Positions 55,411-64,000 of a stretch of 64,000 nt of DNA are shown piece by piece. Positions within the stretch are counted from its first letter, which is position 1; every line of letters begins with the position of its first letter. Origin of the DNA: Bicyclus anynana (taxonomy: Eukaryota; Arthropoda; Insecta; Lepidoptera; Nymphalidae). The stretch lies in assembly GCF_947172395.1 (NCBI RefSeq), contig NC_069097.1, forward strand, positions 4,448,142-4,512,141, in the 5' to 3' direction. Under the pieces are notes generated by a model. It was not told the DNA's origin. It did no database searches and was given only the letters and a program-made list of their open reading frames with translations. The translations under genes were made by a program, and so were the position numbers.

Positions 55411-55572
55411 TAAGCCTCAATAGCTCTTCGACAAAGAGGTCGGACTAATCACCGAGAGGTTGCGGTTCGATCCCCGCCCGTTGGACTGTTGTACCCACTA
55501 CTATAGTCTTTTCCGACTCCATAGTCTTTTTCGATTAGTTGGAAGGGAATATTAGTCATATTGAAAAGATAT
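55411..55572 (+). mobile_element. SINE-C copy
   Basis: The head is AGCCTCAATAGCTCTTCG with B box GGTTCGATCCC at about 55466. The body has GTTGTACCCACTACTATAG and AGTCATATTGAAAAGA. Confidence 0.75.
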
Positions 55573-55619
55573 GGCATATATTACTAATACTATGGTTACT
55601 TTTCTTTTACGCCACCTGC

Positions 55620-55800
55620 TGATGTCCTTAAGTTTTCCTAAACCGAAGGTTTCCTGGAAGAAATCGCTACTTAGCGATAAGGCCGCCTTTGGTATGCTGA
55701 TATCTATTTAATATGTTTTTATTTCACTTGTATGTTTGTGAATGTTTTTATTTTATTTGTCTTTGTGATGTACGAATAAAGTATATCTATCTATCTAAAT
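55620..55800 (+). mobile_element. CR1/L2-like LINE 3' UTR fragment
   Basis: TTCCTGGAAGAAATCGCTAC then TTAGCGATAAGGCCGCC and AATAAAGTAT are shared with the 3' UTR of the LINE at 34984-37514. The tail here is (CTAT)n instead of (TTC)n. Confidence 0.8.
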
Positions 55801-56212
55801 CCCTCTTACATATGTTTTCCCGTGACTCCGTTCGTGATTTAATTCACACATACGTACAAGTAGTAGTATGTTCGACAATTAATTATGGTAGGTAGGTATT
55901 ATATAAAACCATAATTGCAAATACTGAAACTGAGCAATGAAGTTTTCTAGTAGCATAGAACCAAAAGGCTTTTTAAAGCTTTTTTGAATAAGTACCTATT
56001 TAATTTGCCCATAAAATTCTTTAATGTGATATTAATATTTCTAACGGTCCATAAAGGCTATTATAGGCATGTTATAGGTGTAATTTAACGAAAAAGTTAG
56101 GCAAAGGCGTGATCTTGAAGCACTTTTTTGTTAATTTTTTGTACATGTAACATGTTTCTGTACTTGATATAGATAGGTAGCAAATTTTATAAGATAGTTT
56201 GTTTCCTTCAAA
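55801..56212. other. Unassigned AT-rich sequence
   Basis: No gene or recognised repeat. Confidence 0.4.
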
Positions 56213-56418
56213 TCTATATATATATAAAAGAAAGTCGTGTTAGTTAGCTGAAAATTGGCAGGGAGGTAGTTCAAAGCCAAGAGAAGGACATAGGATACTT
56301 TTTTTTTTGCTTTTTTTTGTTTTTTTTTTTGTTTTTTTTTTGTAGGGGTAGGGTAGGGCAGAGGTACTTGAACGTTTACATCGAGTTTCACGCAGACGAA
56401 GTCGCGGGCGTCTGCTAG
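56213..56418 (+). mobile_element. Short Helitron-like element with T-runs
   Basis: It begins A|TCTATATATATATAAAAG and ends GGGCGTCTGCTAG|T. It contains four T-runs separated by single G or GC and a GGGGTAGGGTAGGG patch. Confidence 0.85.
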
Positions 56419-56657
56419 TAATATATATTTTATATAAATTAATAATTTTACATAATATGATGTTAAAATTATTATCCACCTAAATAAATACGCTGTCTTC
56501 ACGGGAGTTCATTATATTTTGTAACACTCATAGATGCACTTCGTTCCGAAAATCATTTATATATTTATATACAGGAATTATATTTGTGTAGGAAAACTTA
56601 CAACTTGAAATAGTCATAGACAAAAAAATATGTTTTATACACCTACATAGATTTTTT

Positions 56658-56867
56658 GGCTGGCGGGAGGCTTCGGCCGTGGCTAGTTAAGACAAAGACG
56701 TACCGCCAAGCGATTTAACGTTCCGGTACGATGTCGTGTAGAAACCGAAAGGGGTGTGGATTGTCATCCTACTCCTAACAAGTTAGCCCGCTTCCATCTT
56801 AGATTGCATCATCACTTACCATCGGGTGACATTGTAGTCAAGGGCTAACTTATAAACAATAAAAAAA
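56658..56867 (+). mobile_element. SINE-A lacking the tRNA head
   Basis: It starts at GGCTGGCGGGAGGCTTCGG and ends GGGCTAACTTATAAAC plus an A-run. It has the same start point as 49633 and 52213, with a short deletion at TTAAGACAAAG. Confidence 0.88.
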
Positions 56868-57040
56868 AGAAGATTGTACTATACAATGAATAAAATTTAC
56901 ATGTATGAACAATTTACATATAGAAACACGTCGGACACAGCACGAACAATAGAAACAATAATTGCGCTGCTCATTTTCTGGCGCACTGCCCCTAAATGTC
57001 GACTTGCTAACTGCGGGTGATTACTGTTGCCCTGCAAATG

Positions 57041-57110
57041 TGTACCTATATAAGTACATAGGTACATAGTGTACCTATACAGGTACATAGTGTACCTATA
57101 AAGGTACATC
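57041..57110. repeat. Three-unit ~21-bp tandem repeat
   Basis: Units of GTACCTATACAGGTACATAG type, each partly self-complementary (GTACCTAT/GGTAC). Confidence 0.85.
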
Positions 57111-57234
57111 ATGTATGATATGGTGTTTCGTGCCTACAAAATCACCGCAAGTGTTCCAAATTCAGCTACTTCACTAAGCGCACACATGCACAATTTCATG
57201 TATACTTACATTAAATATTTATGTATATATAAGT

Positions 57235-57360
57235 CTCTGAGTGTGTGAAGTCTGCCAATCCGCATTGGGCGAGCGTGGTAGACTTTTGGCCTAACCACTC
57301 TCAATCTGAGAGGATACTCGAGCTCAACAGTGAGCCGAATATGGGTTGGTAACGACGATC
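57235..57360 (+). mobile_element. SINE-B 3' fragment
   Basis: It begins at TGTGTGAAGTCTGCCAATCC and continues through CGCATTGGGCGAGC to GAATATGGGTTGGTAACG. The head is missing. Confidence 0.85.
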
Positions 57361-57599
57361 ACTCACTTGACAACTAAGGCATAGTATAATTACTATATAA
57401 ATACTACATAGTATTATACCTGTACCTAATGTAAAATATATGGTATTGCCTGAATATGAATAAATAAAATTAAAAAGGGAAAAATAACATTATTATATTG
57501 ATGACTTTATATTATATTAATATAAGCGTACTATCATAAAGATTTTTGTTTCTCAGACATTCTTTTTTCTTTTATGTGGTTTTTTCAGTACTTAACAAC
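57361..57599. other. Unassigned AT-rich sequence
   Basis: No gene or recognised repeat. Confidence 0.35.
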
Positions 57600-57741
57600 T
57601 AAAATCAACACGAGCTTGGCACTGGGGGTAATCTCTTAATCTATTAAACCGATTTTATCGATAGAAAGCCACGTTATCTGTGAATGTCATTATTTTATCC
57701 ACGAATTCCACACAAGTGAAACCACAGGGCGTCTGCTGGTA
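57600..57741 (+). mobile_element. Helitron-like 3' fragment
   Basis: ATTAAACCGATTTTATCG and AGAAAGCCACGTTATCTGTG, ending GGGCGTCTGCTGG, where CTGG has replaced CTAG. Confidence 0.6.
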
Positions 57742-57744
57742 CAA

Positions 57745-58113
57745 AATACATAATGTGATGGACTTGCCAATGCACAACTTTAAGCAATTTGTTAAAAAAA
57801 CATTTACTTAGTCGAGGTTACTACACTATTGATGAGTTCCTTAACAATAAAGGTGCTTGGAGGCCATTGGATCAGCTTCCACCTTCACAATAAAACTATA
57901 AGAAATTGTAATTTAATTGTTATCAATTGTAAATTATAATACTGTATGACTTTTTCAAAAAAGCAACTGTTGAGTTCTTGCCGGTATCTTCTCAGCAGAA
58001 CCTGCCTTCCGAGCCGGTGGTAGAATCTTTACAAATAGTCAACTGACGTGTCAAAAGTGCTTGTAAACTGAGCCTACTTGAAATAAATGAATATTGAATT
58101 TTGAATAATGGTA
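57745..58113 (+). pseudogene. CR1-like LINE 3' end
   Basis: Broken frames give LPMHNFKQFVKKTFT and GAW-like codons, the usual end of a CR1-type ORF in Lepidoptera. A 3' UTR with TTCTTGCCGGTATCTTCTCA and GCCTTCCGAGCCGGTGGTAG follows, then a GAATATTGAATTTTGAAT tail. It is a different family from 34984-37514. Confidence 0.7.
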
Positions 58114-58358
58114 ATAGGCATAAAAATTCATCATCAAACGTAATGTGTAACAAATAATCGTAGTTTAAAATATTTTAAGCGAAATGAAATTATTAATTAG
58201 AACTGTTTCACAAACATTTAACGAGTTTCAGACACAACTATTGTGAAACGTGTAAACACGTACCGTGCGAACCCCAATTTTAATTAAAGCCCACCTTGAA
58301 CGCAGTAAAATGTAACAAGGTGTTATATAACATTTTATTACGCAACTATATTAAGAAG

Positions 58359-58935
58359 CTAGCGGACGCCCGCGACTTCGACCGCGTGGAAATCAATGTA
58401 AACTTTCAAGCCCTATTTCACCACTTTAGAGTTTGAATTAAAAAAAAAATCGTATCTTTTTTATGGTTTATGAACAAATTTTTAAAACTGTAACTCTAAA
58501 AATTAAGGAATTTCCATACAAACTTTCAACCCTTATTTCACCCCTTCTTATTTTATTTTCGCAATAAAAAGTATCCTATAACTTTTTCCGTGTTATGGTC
58601 TTAAACCGTGCCAAGTTTCATTTGAATTCATTCAGTAGTTTCAGTGTGATGTCCGAATAACAAAAAAACACGTACAGACAGAAAGAAAAAAAAATAAAAA
58701 AAAATATTTTTAGCTTCAGTGTCGATTGTATAATAAAGAAATACCCTGCAGCAAAAATTTTCAAAATATCTTCAATGTACAGAATGTACAAAATGTACAG
58801 AATTCGTATTATAGATTCTAGATGGTGCTGGCGTCCGTTATGCCACGGTAACGTTTGGTGTTACAAATGGTATAAGTAAATTCTCAAATTGCAAATAAAT
58901 GTATAGGATTCGGCCAGTTTTATTATAAGTATAGA
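58359..58935 (-). mobile_element. Long Helitron-like element
   Basis: The minus-strand start is TCTATACTTATAATAAAAC at 58935 and the end is GGGCGTCCGCTAG at 58359. It is 577 bp, the fullest copy of this subfamily here, and lacks Rep/helicase coding. A short internal triplication of GTACAGAAT/GTACAAAAT lies near 58778-58802. Confidence 0.85.
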
Positions 58936-59969
58936 TATAGATGTGTATAAAATTATTATCAAATATTTTGTACAAATAAAATAAAATAAAACCATTGTGT
59001 TAGGAAATCCTTACACAAAGCTATGTCCAGTGGTGGACGTCCATTGATACCTGGCAACACAAGCTACACAGCGTCTTCGCGCGCGACGAGGTCCCCGATA
59101 TCTGACGTCACCTGGACGTGGATTTTTTGACCCACGATCTCAGGGGCACCCAGACTTATACACTCAGGCCAAAACACCCTTCCAGGTTGGCCCTCTAAGC
59201 TGAGGTCCGAGCCTCAGAGGAGAGATGCCCTTAGAGAGTTGTTCCACGTTTTTTTTTGTTGTTTGTTTATTTTCTGGAGGTAACATGGAGACACGAGGTC
59301 GAATCACGACGGTACCGCAAATGGATATATGCTATATTTAGGTATTTATATAAGAAATTTGAACAGAAATAAAGTAATATCAGATTTGCACAATGGAAAT
59401 ATGTATATAAAAACTTTCTCATCTAATAAAACGCAAAAAAAATTACAGAAAGGTTCACAGGAATTAAATATAAAATATATTATACTTTGCTTAAATAAGC
59501 TTACGGCTGAACAATTTCCATTTTTGCATATTCATTAGCAATAAATTAAATTTTCATTGGAGGTTTTTGCTTAGCGAATTGAAAAGCCTTTTAACCCATT
59601 AAGTCGTGAGCTCAGAGAGGAATTGACTCGTGGGCGTTGTCAAATTTGCTTTACTATTGAAGCCTTTTAATCCTACAAAAGTCCAAAAGGTCAATGGCGT
59701 ACCTTCTTAGGCGGGGGTTAAACAGACTCTCGTCTAAGGCCTAGCTATAAAAGGGGCTTGTCCAGGCCTTGATTTGTTTTGACTTAAGTATCTAATATAT
59801 TTATAAGCTGCTACTGTAAGATTGGCAGAATATTAAGATAAATAAAAAGATAATATAATCATTATAATGAAATATGTGTATGGACATGTATTAAATATAA
59901 TTTTTATTCTAACTTACTGTGAAACTTTTAATATATTTTATTGATGGACCTCACATTGGATTGACTACA
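58936..59969. other. Unassigned; possible LINE end piece
   Basis: AGCTATGTCCAGTGGTGGACG at about 59021 resembles the terminal block of the RTE-type LINEs, but the sequence after it has no match in the window. No gene is supported. Confidence 0.4.
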
Positions 59970-60184
59970 TCTTGCTACTTAATATTATAAACGCAAAAGT
60001 ATGGATGTTACTCTTTAACGCCGCAACTACTGAACCGATTATTTTTTACTGAAATTTTTTTATAAATTTACTGAAATAGATTTTACTCTGGATAGGCTAC
60101 TTTTCATCCCGGAAAATCTATGATTCCCGAGGGATTTGTGAAAAACTAAATTTCACGCGGACGAAGGTCGCGGGCGTCCGCTAG
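59970..60184 (+). mobile_element. Helitron-like element
   Basis: It begins A|TCTTGCTACTTAATATTATAA and ends GGGCGTCCGCTAG|T. The CGGACGAAGGTCGCGG hairpin carries a one-base insertion. Confidence 0.8.
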
Positions 60185-60195
60185 TAATATATAAA

Positions 60196-60665
60196 TCTTA
60201 AAACTGCTTGATTTACAATGCTGAAATTTGGCAGGGCGGTAGTTTATAGTTCATCATTATCAACCCATATTCGGCTCACTTCTGTGCTCGAGTCTCCTCT
60301 CAGAATGTGTGGGGTTAGGTCAATAGTCCACCACGCTGGCCCAATGCGGATTGGCAGACTTCACACACGCAGAGAATTAAGAAAACTCTCTGGTGTGCAG
60401 GTTTCCTTACGATGTTTTCCTTCACCGTTTGAGACACGAGGTATTTAGTTTCTTAAAATGAACATAACTGAAAAGTTGGAGGTTCATGCCCCGGAACGGA
60501 TTCGAACCTACGCCTTCCAGAATCGGAGGCAGAGGTCATATCCACTGGGCTATCGCGGCTCTTAGTTAGTTAGTTTATAGTTAGTAGGTATCAACTAAGA
60601 ACGGATTTTGCGATGGGGCCGGATTTATGAGGTCTAAAACGGACGAAGTCGTGGGCGTCCACTAG
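60196..60665 (+). mobile_element. Helitron-like element containing a SINE-B
   Basis: It begins TCTTAAAACTGCTTG and ends GGGCGTCCACTAG|T. The GAAATTTGGCAGGGCGGTAG block links it to 56213-56418. It is interrupted by the SINE-B at 60252-60570. Confidence 0.75.
60252..60570 (-). mobile_element. SINE-B copy with clear target-site duplication
   Basis: A full minus-strand copy: head AGCCGCGATAGCCCAGTGG, B box GGTTCGAATCCG, and a worn ATC tail. The 12-bp direct repeat TAGTTTATAGTT flanks it at 60240-60251 and 60571-60582. Confidence 0.93.
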
Positions 60666-61199
60666 TTTCATATAAATATAGGCATTACAAAAAAGGATAT
60701 GCGATGCGTAAAAAAAGAAAAAAAAAAGATATTTTTGTTCTGCTTATATGATAGTTTTCAGTTTTTTATTTCATTTTGAGTTAAACCTTATCACATAGGC
60801 ATAAGATTCAAATTACAGTTCATGCCTGTACTAAAGTTTAGCCCGGCTGTTGCGGAAATCCGGCGCTGGATCCGTCGCTACGAAGTCAATTAACTGACTG
60901 TGAAATATGCAAATGAAACAGACTTTTTGCTTTGTGTATCGACGCCTGTTTTCTTCCTTTGTAACGTTGTACGACACTTAGCGAAAATTTTCTTTATGAG
61001 AATAATTTAAAACGAGGAGTTCCAGTGCTCTGGTTTTTACAGATTTTGTTTTTTAAGACAGTTTTTAAATACTCAATGAACAGTTTTGGTCAAAGAACAA
61101 TAAATTATCAACAGAGAGGTCAATTCTGTACATGAAATATATTTCCAAAATAACTATTTAGTGAGTGATTAGTGATAGATAGTGATGCCAAAAATGCAA
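60666..61199. other. Unassigned sequence
   Basis: No gene or recognised repeat. Confidence 0.4.
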
Positions 61200-61774
61200 T
61201 CAGTAATATTTTTGTCTGTGTGTTCGTTATAGAAACAAAAACTACTCGACGGATTTTACTATAGTTAGACTTTAAGTTACTTACTAAAATTAATAACCTT
61301 TGAGTTTAGTTGTGATGTTAACAGTTTCCTTTTATTTTTTAACTAATTCCTAATGTTCATTGTTGTTTCTTTTTCTCTTTCTCTGTTTTTAATTTGTGTA
61401 AATTTATGTTAGTTAATTTTTTAACTTTTTTAACACTTAATTTTTAATTGTTAATACGACCTACACTTTATGCATGGTGTGACTACCTTTAAGTAAAGTT
61501 ATATGTGTTTCTATACCCTAGTTATTAAGTTTTTTAATTATGTATAAATATAATTTTGTTGGTGGTCCAAATAATAAATAAATAAATAAATTTTAATGAA
61601 ACTTGGTACAATTACTCCTCATACTCCTGGGCAGGTTATGGTGTACTTTTCATCACTCTACGATCAATAGGAGCAGATCAGTGAAGGGAAATGTTGGGAA
61701 AACTGGAGAAGTTACTCCACTTATACAGCGATACATTTTAAGGGCTGGATTGAAGATTCGCGGGCGTCCGCTAG
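61200..61774 (+). mobile_element. Helitron-like element split by a LINE tail
   Basis: TTTTGTCTGTGTGTTCGTT and the CTACTCGACGGATTTTA block resume after the insertion as TTTTAATGAAACTTGGTAC. It ends GGGCGTCCGCTAG|T. The 5' terminus is not clear. Confidence 0.75.
61258..61590 (+). mobile_element. LINE 3' UTR with AAAT tail
   Basis: A non-coding, T-rich stretch ends in (AAAT)n at 61572-61590, like the tail of the jockey-like LINE at 22258. ATTTTA repeats on both sides, as expected of a short target-site duplication inside the Helitron. Confidence 0.6.
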
Positions 61775-61784
61775 TTTAAAATAT

Positions 61785-62034
61785 ATCTATTCATGGCCCT
61801 TCTTTCGTCGTATAGGACCATAATACTTTTTATTGCGAAAATAAAATATGGGGGTGAAATAGGGGTTGAAAGTTTGTATAGAAAGTCCTTAATTTTTAGA
61901 GTTACAGTTTAAACATTTTGTTCATAAAAAAATACGAAATATAATTCAATAATTTTAAAATTACCCCTAAAATGGTGAAATAGGGCTTGAATGTTTGCAT
62001 TGATTTCCACGCGGACGAAGTCGCGGGCGTCCGT
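61785..62034 (+). mobile_element. Helitron-like element, terminus mutated
   Basis: The body shares GGGGTTGAAAGTTTGTATAG with 17262-17540 and 58359-58935 (reverse orientation). The 3' end has the CGGACGAAGTCGCGGGCG hairpin but reads CCGTTTG where CCGCTAG is expected. Confidence 0.75.
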
Positions 62035-63546
62035 TTGTTGTTATTAAGAAATAGTTCAAATGATTGAGATTATAATCATGATGTGAAAGTAGAAGTATGC
62101 GAGCCAACATCACATACTCAGGATTTAACGACTCAAAGTAATATTTAGAATTACTGCCGCACATTTCCCTTTATTGCGGGGTGCGTTCCAACATTTCCTA
62201 TTGCCCCATATAAATATCCGACAGCGTAGGGGGTCAATGCGATCTTATCGTGTAATTGATTGGCCCTTTTAGTGCTATCGGCCTTTATCTAAAAATGTCG
62301 AAGAAAATTCACAAATGGCCAACCAATCCGGTTTTTGTGGTTCTTTTTCTTTATTTTTTGTGCATACGGGAACTACTTTAAAAGAAGTTGGCTGAAAAAA
62401 GATGCTGGCGGCTTGAGACCATTTTATTTGGAAGTTCTTACTACAGGCAATGTTGTAAATTGATCAATGTCCATCGGTCATTAATGATATTTTGATATAC
62501 AGTTAAAAGGACCCTTCGAGAAAAACATTAACTCTATTACACTAAGTATATACAATATACATTAAGTAGAAGGACACTATTAGAAACGATATATTTTTTT
62601 TAATGGATGAAAATATTTACAACATAATTATAGATGGAAATAGATAATTTAGTCTGGTTATTTTTGTAACCGTGAGCACCATGATAAAAAGCCATTCTCT
62701 TATTGATTCCTAACAACATAGTTGTTAGTTAAAAATAGAAAATTATAAGAATGTTGTAGAAAAAAAAATACTAAATACTTCAGAAATTCTACTTTAGATG
62801 TTGATCTATTATAATAATAAATAGAGAGAAATAATAAACCCATCCCACTGATGAATACTTATATAGCTCATACTTTGAACAACATTAAATTTTAAAGCAA
62901 ACATTCAACTTTTCATTCAAATAGAAAAAATTAAAGATCTCATTAAAAATAACTTGTCTGAAATTTTTCTTTCATGCTACGAGTAGAATTTATATCTTGC
63001 TCGAGATTTAATCTAATTTTTGATACTAAATTCACTAATATTTTGGTTCATTAAATATTGGATTTTATAGCATACTAACAGAGGTCCACAGTTTCACCCG
63101 CGTAAAATCCTGCTCCCGTGGAAAACCATGCAAAATTTGAGACTATGAAACTCACAAATCACATGGCGTTTTATTGGCACTTAGAATCTTAATAATTCAG
63201 CCCAAACGTAAGCTTCTTAAAACTAAGCACTTCTGTGGCTATGTGAGCGTAAGAGCTAAGCTAATTTCAGTTACCGATACGCACACTTATCGTCAAGCGT
63301 ACTTATCGTAGCGTACCGATGCGTCAAGGGCTCCCATTTCGGGGTACATGAAACGGCTTACGAATTCTGCGACTACGCACTATCCTATGTGCTATAAATT
63401 TATGAAAAACTCCAAAAAAAAAACTAAATTTTATAAAAATGAATGGAAAGACTCAATACACATGTAAGAGACGATTGCAACCTCACCTGTAAGGGACAGT
63501 GGTTTTGCTCAACAAGACGGGAAAGACTGTATTAGGAGTGGGTCGT
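62035..63546. other. Unassigned AT-rich sequence with a Helitron remnant
   Basis: A decayed minus-strand Helitron 3' half lies at about 63075-63180 (CACAGTTTCACCCGCGTAA). Otherwise no gene or repeat is recognised. GATCTTATCGTGTAATTGAT at 62240 resembles GATGTTATCATGTAATTGAT at 53572, a possible unnamed repeat. Confidence 0.4.
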
Positions 63547-63850
63547 CATCAACCCATATTCGGCTCACTGCTGAGCTCGAGTCTCCTCTCAGAATGAGAG
63601 GGGTTAGGCCAATAGTCTATCACGCTGGCCCAATGCGGATTGGCAGACTTCACACACGTAGAGAATTAAGAAAATTCTCTGGTATGCAGGTTTCGTCGCG
63701 ATGTTTATCCTTCACCCTTTGAGACATGTGATTTTTAATTTCTTAAAATGCACACAACAGAAAAGTTGGAGATGCATGCCTCGGACCGGATTCGAACCCA
63801 CACCCACCGGAATCGGAGGCAGAGGTCATTTCCACTGGTCTATCACTTCT
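63547..63850 (-). mobile_element. SINE-B copy
   Basis: Near full length on the minus strand. The head is decayed (AGAAGTGATAGACCAGTGG) and the B box is GGTTCGAATCC. A TATATA run at 63872-63893 follows on the right. Confidence 0.9.
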
Positions 63851-64000
63851 CAAATTGATCTTTTGTCACAAACTTTATATATATATATATATAATATTAC
63901 TACTTAAGATGATTGTAATATCACCTGATAGCAAGGGACCATGTTAGTTTGATTTATTTGTTTGTGTACCTACGTACCTACATACTTTATTACATTCGGT

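Noticed and set aside
59329..59538. 69-residue AT-rich ORF
   Set aside because: Low-complexity composition with no motif, and no splice or promoter context.

Overview
The window looks like lepidopteran (butterfly or moth) nuclear DNA. It is AT-rich and packed with interspersed repeats of the kinds common in that order: three tRNA-derived SINE families, Helitron-like elements ending in CTAG and inserted between A and T, RTE-clade LINEs with trinucleotide tails, and jockey- and CR1/L2-like LINEs with short tandem-repeat tails. The species cannot be fixed from the sequence. No complete host gene, true tRNA, rRNA or CRISPR array was found. The only long open reading frames encode retrotransposon reverse transcriptases.

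Layout. Positions 1-1.5 kb hold SINE and LINE fragments. Positions 1.54-9.73 kb are a nearly identical ~4.1 kb tandem duplication carrying SINE pieces and one exon-like ORF per copy. From 9.8 to 13.5 kb there are LINE 3' ends and a small PIF/Harbinger-type MITE. A full-length RTE retrotransposon with an intact 990-aa ORF and an 11-bp target-site duplication lies at 13.68-16.92 kb. Positions 17-20 kb contain hairpins and palindromes. A 5'-truncated jockey-like LINE lies at 20.4-22.26 kb, and a frameshifted, AT-rich RTE copy at 24.25-25.64 kb. Four head-to-tail Helitrons occupy 26.8-27.6 kb. From 29 to 34 kb there are mixed SINEs and a head-to-head pair of RTE 3' ends. A CR1/L2-like LINE (34.98-37.51 kb, minus strand) is inserted into a SINE. 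A rearranged RTE copy at 39.15-39.73 kb has the layout expected of twin priming and carries its own target-site duplication. From 40 to 64 kb the sequence is a patchwork of SINEs, Helitrons, MITEs and LINE 3' ends, including a 111-bp-arm foldback element at 47.4 kb with a 13-bp target-site duplication.

How the parts relate. The RTE elements and the SINE-B family end in similar sequence followed by (GAT)n, which suggests that RTE enzymes mobilise SINE-B. Several nested insertions give a relative order: the RTE sits in a Helitron, the CR1/L2-like LINE in a SINE-A, a SINE-B in a Helitron, and the foldback in an older RTE fragment. Family names here rest on motifs and structure alone; no database search was possible.
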